A DNA stretch of 64,000 nt from Marthasterias glacialis (Eukaryota > Echinodermata > Asteroidea > Forcipulatida > Asteriidae). How positions within the stretch are numbered: the first letter of the stretch is position 1; every line of letters begins with the position of its first letter. Positions 52,790 to 62,382 of the stretch are shown one piece after another. The translations under genes were made by a program, and so were the position numbers. The stretch spans positions 21,708,950 through 21,772,949 of the forward strand of contig OU452228.1 in NCBI GenBank assembly GCA_911728455.2, given 5' to 3'. The notes below the pieces were generated by a model that worked only from the letters and a program-made list of their open reading frames with translations, searched no databases and was not told the DNA's origin.

Positions 52790-53165
52790 AGCCCCAGCTC
52801 AACATTGGTAAGGAAGAAAAACATAAATGTTTACAGATTTACATGCACCGTACATAAAAATAAAGATAATGATGGTAGAAAACATTCCTTGAAATATCTC
52901 TGCCTAATGTTTCCGTTTTTGAATGATAAATTAAATAAGACCACTCCAAATTAATTTTCTCGGTAGTCTAGTTGGTAAGACATCTGCTCCAGAATGGCGG
53001 GGTTGTGGGTTCGAATCCCACCCGAGGAGTATATTCTTCAGTGGACTCGGAAAAGTACCGATATAATGCTTACCACACATCGGTGTATGGGTACAGACAA
53101 AAATCTTAATTTTCGTCTCATATTATGAGACCAAAAACTCTGTTCTCTGTGGTGTAGAGGATTGA
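52790..53165. mobile_element. TTAA-flanked inverted-repeat element, copy 2, interrupted by a SINE
   Basis: The left end after TTAA (52786-52789) is the intact AGCCCCAGCTCAACATTGGT. The following sequence matches copies 1 and 3 (AAACATAAATGTT, CAGATTTACATG, ATGATGGTAGAAAAC, CTTGAAATAT) up to 52958. It resumes at 53106 after a SINE insertion with TTTTCGTCTCA and CAAAAACTCTG, then diverges; no right terminus was found. The right limit is approximate. Confidence 0.65.
52959..53105 (+). mobile_element. tRNA-derived SINE (147 bp) with 8 bp target duplication
   Basis: The head contains an A-box-like TAGTCTAGTTGG and a B-box GGTTCGAATCC (53008-53018). The T arm is perfect (GTGGG/CCCAC), the D stem pairs (GTCT/AGAC), and CTCGG at the start pairs with CCGAG. 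The anticodon stem is poor, so this is not a functional tRNA gene. A tRNA-unrelated tail ends at ACAAAAATC. The insertion is flanked by TTAATTTT at 52951-52958 and 53106-53113, inside copy 2 of the TTAA-flanked element. Related copies lie at 46640-47130. Confidence 0.8.
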
Positions 53166-53324
53166 AATACATTTTATTCACTCCATAAAACTGTAATACA
53201 CCATCACTTAAAGACACTTTTATTATTTCATTAAAAACCGTTCTTGATTCTAAGCCCCTCTAAAAAATAATAGTCTGGATCCGCGCCAATGTCAACAGTG
53301 ATTTGAAATGCTATTTGAATTTCA

Positions 53325-53480
53325 ACAGGAGTATTTCAAATGAGGAGTGACACCGGTTTGATAATCAGTTAGCTCCCAGATTTTGTCAATTTTATTATTT
53401 TTTTCGAGAATTATCCGATACTGTTACTTTAAGATTGGGTTTACCCAACAGTTTCCTGAGTTTACTGCTGAAGGATATTA
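53325..53480 (+). repeat. Direct repeat R3, second copy
   Basis: Same orientation as 52540-52700, about 785 bp away, moderately diverged. The duplicated context around a nested insertion may reflect a segmental duplication or two insertions of one family. Confidence 0.6.
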
Positions 53481-54008
53481 AGGGATATGTGGGCAGAGTG
53501 TGGGCAGGATGCCGTGTCCCAACAGATGTTCTTAGAATTTGTAAAGAAATTTGTTTATTTTCCCTGAGTGTTTTGCGGAGTATAAGGGGTGCCACTCTTT
53601 GATGATCTTGTTGGTGTTCCTTTATTTTTCGAATGGCTGTCTTCTGTAAAAGTGCAATTTCCGATGCCATTCTGACAAAAACAAAAATGGAGAATTTTGG
53701 GAAAGTGTCAATTGTGTACACCAGCTCTTCACATTCTAGCTTCAAGCTTTGGGCAGACTGTACACGTTTCGCGCCTAATGATGAACCATACAAACTTCCA
53801 CCTGACGGAATGCATTGTATTATCTATACTGTTAACCAAAATAACCCAAGCAACGTAGCCATCTTTATATCAGTCTAAACGAATGGTCTGCAAATTATTT
53901 TCTGTTATTTGGCGAGTGGGTGTTCGTTGTGGTCAACAGAGGGCGCTATTACAATTTTCGCCCTTATCGATGATGTCGGCTACGCCTTTTCGATACTGAC
54001 CATTCTAA

Positions 54009-54135
54009 GGCCGTGTCCGAATGAATGGCTGCGGCTGTGGCTACGGCTGGAACGCCGAGGATTCCTGTTCTTCAACGTTGTCGTTGCAGCCGGCGGCCAT
54101 AGCCGTAGCCGAAGTCGCTTGATTTGGACACGGCC
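54009..54135. mobile_element. Harbinger-like MITE (127 bp) with TAA target duplication
   Basis: Terminal inverted repeats GGCCGTGTCC (54009-54018) and GGACACGGCC (54126-54135) are perfect and flanked by TAA on both sides (54006-54008, 54136-54138). Subterminal inverted similarity continues with GGCTACGGCT and AGCCGTAGCC. A 3 bp TAA/TTA target is typical of PIF/Harbinger elements. No coding capacity. Confidence 0.75.
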
Positions 54136-54881
54136 TAAGCCTCCCAGCTCTCTTGCGAACCCATTGTAAACTATAACGAGGGTCACCGTTACGAATTGCA
54201 GGGTCATTCCTTTTCTAACGTCATTTACCTACTATCTCGAGGATTATTTCACAACTCTCAACCAACTTGGGAAGAGGCGAAGCTTGCGTTGGACCCCGCG
54301 GCTCTGCGTTCATAACTGACACTACTAAAACACTGATGTATTTTTAGTATGAAATTAGTCTGTGCCCTTCCTCCAAGGTTCGGGCAGTCATTAACAAATG
54401 CCGAGATGATTTACTTTCAACTCGCTCCACGAGGCTGTAAATGTAATGGGGTACTATTCAGCAAGCAAGTAAGACCCGCATGACCTAACCTTCTTCCCAG
54501 GTAATTGTGTTCGTTCCGATTTAATTGACCTGGGGGACGATACTAATTACGGTAATAATCCTTAACTGCTCTAGGAGTTCCTATGACATTGAGGAGACAA
54601 GCACCAGACCCAGCGAAGTTCAATGCCCCTGGGAGTAGGGACTGGCTCCGAAATATAACAGCAGCGCCAAATTATTTGTTAACATTCCAAGTTGCAAGCA
54701 TTTGCCTGGAACTGTAAGCTGGCTGCAAAGGTCTTTTGAAAGCTCTTGAATTTTCAGAGCAATTTGATCTCCTTTTTTTTCATTTTTTGTGTTGGACAGC
54801 TATAGTCCGCCCCAAGCTATTTCAAAATTCGCGATATTATTTTTTTGAAGTAATGTTGAAACTACATCGATGGGGTTGGGG

Positions 54882-54981
54882 TGTTTGTTTGTTTGTTTGT
54901 TTGTTTGTTTGTTGTGTATTGTTCATTGTTTGTTGTTGTTTGTTTGCTTGCTTTTTTATTTGTTTGTTTGTTTGTTTGTTG
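54882..54981. repeat. (TTTG)n microsatellite, interrupted
   Basis: Two pure blocks of TTTG (54882-54913 and 54959-54981) separated by a degenerate TTG/TTTG stretch. The plus-strand frame through it gives a Cys/Phe/Val repeat that is a low-complexity artefact. Confidence 0.9.
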
Positions 54982-56569
54982 GTTGGGGTGTTTTTTTTGA
55001 TGTAAATATCAAATAAGAATAAATTGTTTTATTTTGTAGAATTTTATGACAAGGCTTGTGCAAGACAACCCTTTTTAATGACCAGGTTTTTAAAACTTGT
55101 GTACTTCCTTGAACGACTCCTGGTTAGGATGTTTGTATTTGTACACACACAGGACATGTTTATTAATTATTGATATAAAAATGATATGATATAATTATCA
55201 TCATCTTCAGCATGTTCGAGGGAAAATGACGTCATGCCTTTTCCACGACAATGAAGTTGATTTATTTCATATTACCTTTGTTCTCTAAGTATAGTTCATA
55301 CTTCAATTTTGAGTAGAACATCTGAGGGAAAACAATCTTGGAGTCTCATTTCTAATAGTTTAATGACTTTGTCGACATTTAAATGACGTATAACACATTG
55401 TTTGAAAATGCCAGTTCTTTTGTGGTGCTTGGCAACAATGCTGCCAATGAAACCGATTTACTATCTGGCAGCATCGGTGCAAAACGGTTTCCGTAACATT
55501 TACAGAAACCTTAACGAAAAGTACGCTATCAAAGGAACTTGAGTTGTTGTAATCTTCCCGTTATACAGAAGGATTAAAACAAAATATCCCAAACAACAGC
55601 ACACGTAAATTTTGCGGTAATTGTTTGGCCTCGATGCTACCATGTAAGCCCGAGTAAGATTACTGATTTAAAAAAAGGGGAAGTAATTACCATGATTTAG
55701 AAAAGCCAGTGTTAAAAACATGCAAGCGTCACAGAAATAATTAAGTACTAATTACAGCTATGGTTGGTTTTGTTGTCATGTTATGAATGTTTCCTCATTA
55801 ACCGCAGCCCACACACAAAAAAAGGCACATAAAACATGCTGGAACTTTCGATAACGCCCAGACAACCTTGGTCTGCCGCTGTCCTGCAAAATTTCACGGG
55901 GGATGGGAAAACCCTATACTCCCGGCATGACCGAAAGTGCTTTACTTTTGCAAGTTTCGTCTCGTCCACATCCAACGGTATGTTATTTGGTTTGCCTCAA
56001 CTGCACGCAAAATTTACCAGAACGGGAAACCGAGATAATGGTATATCCAGAATAGTCATTAAGAGTTTGAAGTGGGTGGAAACTTTAGATCCAGTTTTAA
56101 AAAACAACAAAACAAGAGACACGTTGACATGAAAGCAGACATCTTTGGGCTCTTGATGATGGACAAAACTGATGAGACAGGAAAAGAAAGGAAAGTGAAG
56201 GAGACCAAGAGTATAAGCCCGTGGATCGATATAAAAGGCCCGGTGAATCCTACACAGTTCAAGGGCAAAACAAGACGAAGATCATTATTTATCGGGTACT
56301 TTTGACCCCATTTTTTGTTTTCCCATTTTATCTTCTGACCCCGTTATAACAAAATTTCAAATAAATGACAAATTATCTGAAATGTACCCTGCGTAAAAAA
56401 AATGAATACTAATTATCGGTATGGTAGTTTTACAATTATAAAAATTCATGAAATTACAGTTAATTTTGCAAAAGTTGTAATGTTTAAAAGATTCTTTCAA
56501 CGTTAATTTGAAATTACTAAAAAACAAAGGTTGTCCTGGATAACGTTATTTGCGAAATGGGGCCAAATA

Positions 56570-56829
56570 GACCGATCCATAAAACCCCGCCCCATAGGTG
56601 TTGACCAATCACAACCTTTGGTACGCCACCGAAAGTCCGACAAAAGTCCGACACGATAAAAATCCTATTGGAAAATGTAAACATGCGTGCGCGTACTCAT
56701 AGCGCGCGTTCATGTCGTGCAGTGTGGCATCGAAGAGACGCACATTGTGCTGCCCACGTGTGCAGTGGTGATTTAGCCAATGATGTGATTGGTCAATAAG
56801 TTTAGGGGCGGGGCTTAATGGATCGGTCC
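56570..56829. mobile_element. MITE with GC-rich inverted termini (about 260 bp)
   Basis: The left end GACCGATCCATAAAACCCCG and the inverse of the right end, GGACCGATCCATTAAGCCCC, match over about 25 bp, ending in CGCCCC. The interior is GC-rich for this region and includes CGCGCGTTCATGTCG. No clear target duplication was found, so the exact ends are approximate. Confidence 0.65.
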
Positions 56830-56884
56830 ACACCCAACCTCCGTGAGGTTCGCAAGCTCAAACGATAAAAATGTAAAGGTAGAA

Positions 56885-57160
56885 TACAGGATTGGTATTC
56901 GTCGATTTTCTTTTTTTTTTTGGTATCCATCAGTCTGAAAGCTCACTGATTGTAAAGCCCACAGGCTAGGCTACCAACACCAATCTTTCATAGAAATACT
57001 TCTGTCTGAAATTCTGTCAAAGTCGAGATTGTTTTGCTTGAAGACCCCAATTTTACCGATCGAAATTAAGGGCAATGTGTGTACATGCTGGAAAATGTAC
57101 ACGGTTTTTCACTATTTTCTCCTGACTCAGACAACAGATTGAGCCCAAATTGTCACTTAT
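56885..57160 (+). repeat. Interspersed repeat family R2, copy 2
   Basis: Aligns along its length with 44520-44815 in the same orientation, for example AATACTTCTGTCTGAAAT versus AATATTTCCGTGTGAAAT. Lies just right of the GC-rich MITE. Confidence 0.65.
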
Positions 57161-58925
57161 TGAATCACACAAAGTAAGAACGCTGCACTATCAGCTTTAC
57201 CGATCCTATATTTTACCTTTAAGGCACACTCCCCCTGCTCAACAGCTTTACTATAAGTAGGGCCTTTAGAACACGGGTTTGACAGTCGATCATCCTTGAT
57301 ACCCCAAGTCTGAACTGCCGAAACATGCAACTTTGGGTTTTGGCCGCCAAAATTCAACCTAATAAGAGGGACTTTTTCCGCCCCAAAAGACACAAGAAAT
57401 CCCTATACCCTTGAACTTCACCCAAACACTACTTTTTACAGGTAACTTATGAAACAAAAAAAAGACCAACCGTTTTAACAGCTGACGAACATCTGTTGGG
57501 AAGTCGAATCAATAATAGAAACAACAGAGTATGGATGGTAGAGGAGTGTTCGGGGCAGCTCTACTTGTAGCTGCATGGTTTGACATGTCCGATGGCCGGA
57601 CGTAAAACTTCAGAAAGAAAACACGCTATTTATTTTTTATGGCCCGATTCAGGTATGCGCGCTATCCTCGACCGAAAGCGCTATATCCTCGACCGAGATA
57701 GATGTCGACCCACGCTCAAGTAATGTGAACTGCACTTTTCTAATGTAGGCCTATACACTCTAAACACCAAAGTGTTAAATCAACACTGAAAGAGTTCGGT
57801 CAGTGACAACACTTTGAAAGAGTTAAATGTAACTCAATTGAAGAGTTGAATTTACACTATAAAAAGTAATTCTTAGCTTCTGAAACGCTAGGTCGGCACA
57901 TGTATTAGTTGAATCTAACTTTATAAAAGTGTTGTAACTGACCGAACTCTTTAAGTGTTGATTTAACACTTCTGTTTTATAGAGTGTATCTTAGAGTGTT
58001 TTCCTAAAAACTAATTTCGTTTCAGCTTAAAGCCTAAATTAACACTCACCGTGCCAACTTCTAGGCAATAAAAACCACAGGAAATCCCTATAGGGATTTT
58101 TAACCCCACCGCTACCCCGTGATCGTCTCACACTCAGTACGCTAGCCCCGGGGTAATCTGGCTTCACCCTTCTCCCAAGCAGTAGCTTTTTCCCCCGGGA
58201 AATGGGTCTTTCCAGGAGTTTGCAAGGGTTAGCAATTCAAGTTAAAAGGTCAAACAAATTGTCTCGGGAATTTCTCGGGGAAATTCGTTCATTGTGAAAG
58301 GGGCTAAGATAGTCATGGAAAAAACCTTCGTAACAGTCACAATAATAAAATACTAAACGGTTTTATAACAGCCCCATCCCATTATTTCACTAGAATTTTA
58401 AACACATGCATGATCCTGGGTTTTGGGAACTTTTTTATCGTTTTCACTGTGTGAGTTTTTTTTTTATGTATTTCCTTTCATTGATCAGATCTTCTTGTGC
58501 GGAGCCTGTCTCTTTTTCAAATTTGCAATGTGAATGTTTACACATCTTTATTTTTTACATCATTTTGTAAAAACACATCCAATTTTGTCTACGGGCTATG
58601 ATTTGTGTTCGTTTTAATAAAAACAAGAAAAACGACGCGGCCTATCTATCTCAGTTAAAAAGCAGAAAAATTATAACTTTCTTTCGAGGGGAAAAACAAC
58701 ATTGCCGCTCCCATATTTCCACTTTGACTGCTTGTTTTTAAATAATGTCTTGTTTATGATAGACAACACGGCTTAACATAATGTTAAACATTGATCAATA
58801 AACAATGTGTGTTTTATCTGGAACTGCCGGTTAAAACACTTTTCAAACGGTAACCATTACTTGGACTGCTCGCTAGTCAAACGAAAACAACATAATATTG
58901 AGGATTCTGGAGACTTCAACGCTGA
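57161..58925. other. Intergenic stretch, one MITE
   Basis: Besides the TA-flanked MITE at 57756-57986, a tandem GCGCTATCCTCGACCGA-like duplication lies at about 57658-57693. No gene-like sequence was found. Confidence 0.5.
57756..57986. mobile_element. TA-flanked MITE (231 bp)
   Basis: Inverted ends CACTCTAAA... and ...TATAGAGTG are flanked by TA (57754-57755, 57987-57988). Subterminal inverted repeats AAGTGTTAAATCAACACT and AGTGTTGATTTAACACTT, and further in GAGTTCGGTCAGT and ACTGACCGAACTC, make it strongly foldable. A TA target fits Tc1/mariner-type non-autonomous elements. Confidence 0.7.
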
Positions 58926-59289
58926 ATTCGAAACTAAGAATTACATTGGTAAGAAGAAAAACGTTAATGTTCACAGATTTACATGTACCTTACATGGTAT
59001 AAAGATAAGGATGGTAGAAAACTTTCCTTGAAATATTATTTCTGCCTAAAGTGATATCGTTTCTAAATAATGAAATAAGATCAAAATTTAGTTTTCGTCT
59101 CAGTGAGACGAAAACTCTGTATAAAATAGGAATGCGTACAAAAATGCTGAATGCATTTGTACCGTTTTCTCGCAAATGAAGCAACAAAATGAGCTGACAT
59201 TTTCACAGGTTGGTTTTATTAAAACATCTTGATTTGTGCAAAGAATGGAATCATTTACAGTCAGTTTATACCAATGTTGAGTTTGGGCT
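58926..59289. mobile_element. TTAA-flanked inverted-repeat element, copy 3
   Basis: Matches copy 1 over about 340 bp, including TTTTCGTCTCAGTGAGACG, GCGTACAAAAATGCTGAATG and GAGCTGACATTTTCACAGG, and ends ACCAATGTTGAGTTTGGGCT followed by TTAA (59290-59293). The left terminus is eroded (only ACATTGGTAAG is recognisable at 58943), so the start is approximate. Confidence 0.65.
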
Positions 59290-59482
59290 TTAATCCACTT
59301 TATTTAAGATGGATGGTTTGGAAATTTACCAGGACAAGCTACTCTTCTTTGTAACAAGTTGGGTATTATAGAAAAATCAGAGTTGTGTTTCTAAAGAAAT
59401 GTTGGAGGCCGTGACATGAACTTTTGCTATTTGCGCCTCGATGTGTGCTTTTCTGAATAACATTTTTCCACTCCGAAAAGAA

Positions 59483-59483
<1 letters not shown>

Positions 59484-59542
<59 letters not shown>
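59484..59542. repeat. (AAT)n microsatellite
   Basis: About 59 bp of uninterrupted AAT/ATA trinucleotide repeat, close to 20 units. Likely polymorphic. Confidence 0.95.
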
Positions 59543-59950
59543 CATAAATACGTGACTGAATACAAATAAAAGCCACATAACGGAGATGACTGTAGAATTC
59601 GACCTCGATTTAAAATAACCCACAATAATACATTGCTACCGCAACTACGGTACCGGTCTGCTCGGTTGTTTTATAGGATAAAAATAACGTGCGTGTGTTC
59701 TTCATTGCTTGGGGTGTGGCGGCGCCATCCGACGTCTTAGCGCTAGCTAGCCTATATGTAAAACCATAAAATTAAAAACGGCCCCTTTTTTGTAAACATT
59801 GTGTGAATTTTTGTCTCGTGCGTGCATGACGTAGGCGTGGTCGGAGGTCCAAGGTCATGATTTTGCCGTCTACACTCGAATCAGTCAGTGGTGCCTTTAT
59901 GCACCGCCCTCTCATGACTTTTAAGTTAGTTCTTGGAGATATATAGCTAA

Positions 59951-60097
59951 GGCCCTTTTCGAAATACGGTTTAGGCTCTGGCTTGGGCTTTACAATCAGT
60001 AATTTTGAAAACGTACACTTTCGGTACGGGACTTCGAACCGGCAGACGGCATCTATAGGCCGGAGTTGAAGCCTAAGCCGTGGTTTTGAGAACGGCC
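59951..60097. mobile_element. Harbinger-like MITE (147 bp)
   Basis: The left end GGCCCTTTTCGAAATACGGT and the inverse of the right end, GGCCGTTCTCAAAACCACGG, match, and both continue with TTAGGCT. Flanks are TAA (59948-59950) and TGA (60098-60100), a probable mutated 3 bp duplication. It is similar in type to 54009-54135 but internally different. Confidence 0.65.
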
Positions 60098-60286
60098 TGA
60101 GTAATACTAGCCCAGTATTGATGTTATTAAATATTTCTGTTGTACAATGTAGTGTATGTAGGCCTACACCAGTGAAACCAAAGAATTCTCAGAATTATCT
60201 TGCACTATGCAGGCCTAACCCGTAAGGCCTGAAGATACCTTTGAAGAGAAGATCATGACGATATTCAAATATATAATGCAGGCTAC

Positions 60287-60521
60287 TCTCTAAAAATTAA
60301 TGTAAAAGAGTGAAAATTTCACTCACTTGCCAGAGTGGTGTCAGTTTGGCTCTTTTGAGAGTGAAACTCACTCTTCACAACCCTTTTTTTTAGTGAAAGT
60401 ATAGAATACATGTGAAAATACATGTTTTTCACTCTAAAAAGAGTTGTCCGTCAAATGGCTCCTTGCAAGAGTGGTATGGCTGACAAAACGAGTGGTTTTT
60501 CACTCTTTTATATTAAGAGAG
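60287..60521. mobile_element. TA-flanked MITE (235 bp)
   Basis: The left end CTCTCTAAAAATTAATGTAA and the inverse of the right end, CTCTCTTAATATAAAAGAGT, match with small indels. Both run into AAAAGAGTGAAAA, and both ends are flanked by TA (60285-60286, 60522-60523). The internal sequence is built from repeated GAGTG/CACTC motifs. Confidence 0.65.
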
Positions 60522-60833
60522 TAGATTTAAAGAAATGAAGGCTAGATTTAACTGCGAGTAAACGTTAAAAGAACACTTTCATCGAAGAGCGGCCCCTGCT
60601 GTCAATAGCTTTTCCCTGGCACAGGGCGTCAGATAATTTTGCCCCGATGTTTTATTGGCAGTGGCTGCTGAATGCGCCACATCACCATGTAAACCCTTAA
60701 AAGGTTCTACATAAATGGGTCTCATAATTCAAAACTTTAAAAACCTGTCTTAAAAAAAAACAATAGTAAGCGCGATGAGACGTCCATAGACAAAAGCGCT
60801 ACATAAAAACGATTAATTTTTTTATTATAATAC

Positions 60834-61086
60834 CATAGAGTTATATATAAGAACTAGAGGGCGTACAAACCATGCGAGACGGCCCGACAAGGAGTATTTT
60901 TGTCCATTGAGAAAATGGCGCGGGCCATTCATTTGCACTGGTCACTCATTTGTTCACAAAGCAACCATTTTGTAAGTGGACATTCTTATGCAAGTGACCC
61001 ATAGGGATTTTCGCCCATGGTGAGTCAGTGGAGTTCAGTGCGTGGCATCGCGAGTGCTCCCTCTAGTTCTTATTGGTAACTCTGTG
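60834..61086. mobile_element. hAT-like MITE, copy B (253 bp), opposite orientation to copy A
   Basis: Begins CATAGAGTTATAT and ends with the imperfect inverse GGTAACTCTGTG. Its reverse complement aligns along nearly its whole length with 28870-29126, including the shared AGAACTAGAGGGAGCACTCG near one end and CGCCATTTTCTCAATGG inside. The flanks TATAATAC (60826-60833) and AATAATAC (61087-61094) match at 7 of 8 positions, as for a mutated 8 bp duplication. It ends about 230 bp upstream of the ATG of the right-hand gene, so it may lie in or next to its promoter. Confidence 0.8.
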
Positions 61087-61319
61087 AATAATACTTAAAA
61101 GATAAAAATACGCTTTTTATAGCGCCCTCTGTTGGCGTGACCAGTCTGCACCGCTTGGCAACCGACGCTGGCCCATAGTAACAACGCACAGGTGTTTTAC
61201 CGGCGCGGTAAACTTCGGTCAATGAAGGGGTACGCGTAGAGTGAACGAGGGGTTACCCCGATTGTTGACGTGATAAAGCCATCAGTGTTGGGATAGAGTT
61301 ACGGGTGTGTAACGTAACA

Positions 61320-61436
61320 ATGGCGGCCTCCGTGGAGATCGAGCCGTCTGCTGTTAGGCAGGGATGGGTTACTGAGGCCGATCTCATGGCCGAAACAAAT
61401 CAAGAACCGAACTCTGGAGTGCAGTACGTGACAAAG
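61320..61436 (+). CDS. Unrecognised gene, first coding exon (39 codons)
   Basis: ATG in a good context (ACAATGG) opens a frame of exactly 39 codons beginning MAASVEIEP and ending GVQYVTK, followed by the donor AAG|GTAATG in phase 0. An in-frame TGA at 61266 supports this ATG as the start. The exon is richer in GC than its surroundings and the peptide is hydrophilic, with no signal peptide. Its frame joins the exon at 62175 without a shift. I do not recognise the family. The 5' UTR must lie just upstream, in the CpG-containing stretch at 61130-61319. Confidence 0.75.
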
Positions 61437-61973
61437 GTAATGCTATCCGAATTCACAAGTTGATCTCCGTAGTTAGTTTTAGGGTCATCTACAAATTGAC
61501 TACCATTTACGATTACATGAGTTTGTGTCTCAAACTGTATACTTTGTTGTATTATTAATAATATACACATCAGACCGGTTAGCCTACATGGTCGACATGG
61601 ATGTTAGTCTTTGGTGAGAAGGGGCACGGTCGACATTCACGAACAGTCAAAACTCTTAGAGATCACTACCAGCATCTTTGCTTGATCTTTGCCCTTGCAT
61701 CTGAATTTAAAAACGTGTTATTTTATCCATAGACAACAAGGAAGATTGGACCTTCGCACCACGTCCAATCACACAAACCGTCACAATCATAGTTCCCAAT
61801 CATAGTTGCCACAACCGAAAGGTTGGGCATTCATCTTTTTTTTCAAATGACACAAAATCACTCCCAGGCTTATTATACCGTCGGAGTGCTACATTTTAAC
61901 TCGACAGTGCAGATTAGAGGATTCGTTATCTGTCTTATTAATTGTATTCACAATAATACACAGACCCCCCCCC

Positions 61974-62007
<34 letters not shown>

Positions 62008-62174
62008 CATGGTGCCCCCTTTTTTCCTTCTTGTTTAGAAGTGCCACAGAAAACTGAAAAACACTTTACAAAGTTAGTTTGTTCGTCAATTTCCTTTTTT
62101 ACAACAAAGGTGCACGTCTAGTCTGGCCCCCTTGGACATTCAGTGTTCTTCATAATATTTTTCTTTTCCTGCAG
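61437..62174 (+). other. Intron 1 of the unrecognised right-hand gene (738 bp)
   Basis: Bounded by GTAATG and TTTTCCTGCAG. It holds a C12 run (61965-61976) followed directly by an (AC)14 dinucleotide repeat (61977-62004). No coding sequence. Confidence 0.75.
61965..62004. repeat. C12 run followed by (AC)14
   Basis: Compound simple repeat in intron 1 of the right-hand gene, upstream of its second exon. Confidence 0.95.
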
Positions 62175-62382
62175 TTCGATCACGACTCGTTGACAAAGGG
62201 TTTCTCACGCGACCTTCAGCAGTTTTACGGCAAGGCGAATGAGCAAGACAAACGGCGCTGCCTTGAGCTTCTTGCTTCCCTGCACATAGGGGAGGACCTC
62301 AACAAGAGATCGGCGGTGAGGAAGCCTACTCGACCCAAAGACACCAAACTACAGAGACCCAAAACGGCAATGGCGTCTTTCG
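62175..62382 (+). CDS. Unrecognised gene, second coding exon (69 codons plus one base)
   Basis: A pyrimidine tract and CTGCAG acceptor end at 62174. The exon encodes FDHDSLTKGF, then a charged, probably helical stretch (QFYGKANEQDKRRC, LELLASLHIGEDL), then a basic Lys/Arg/Pro-rich tail (KPTRPKDTKLQRPKTAM), and ends TTCG|GTACGT in phase 1. With exon 1 this gives 108 residues of a soluble, basic protein. The basic Pro/Lys tail recalls small cytoskeletal or axonemal proteins, but that is only a guess and no motif is diagnostic. Further exons are expected beyond 64000; none was recognised in 62383-64000. Confidence 0.75.

Larger units (their letters stand above)
53481..56569. other. Intergenic stretch, repeats only
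   Basis: Holds the Harbinger-like MITE and the TTTG microsatellite. The frame at 53395-53793 (minus, 132 codons) overlaps repeat R3 and shows no recognised domain. A CAGAGGGCGCTATTAC motif at 53937 and AGCGCCCTCTGTTGG at 61121 look like inverse copies of a short repeat terminus. Confidence 0.5.

Noticed and set aside
52959..53030. Possible functional tRNA gene
   Set aside because: The T arm and D stem pair, but the anticodon stem does not. The unit has a non-tRNA tail, a target duplication and sister copies, so it is a SINE head.
54736..55005. Cys/Phe/Val-rich 89-codon frame
   Set aside because: It is the translation of a TTTG microsatellite.
59366..59623. Poly-isoleucine frame, minus strand
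   Set aside because: Translation of the AAT microsatellite.
61130..61319. RFX X-box before the right-hand gene (would support a ciliary role)
   Set aside because: Half-sites GTGACC, GGCAAC and GTTACC are present, but no pair has the spacing of a full X-box.
40640..61319. Shared bidirectional promoter for the two genes
   Set aside because: The start codons are about 20.7 kb apart with dense repeats between them; head-to-head orientation alone is not evidence.
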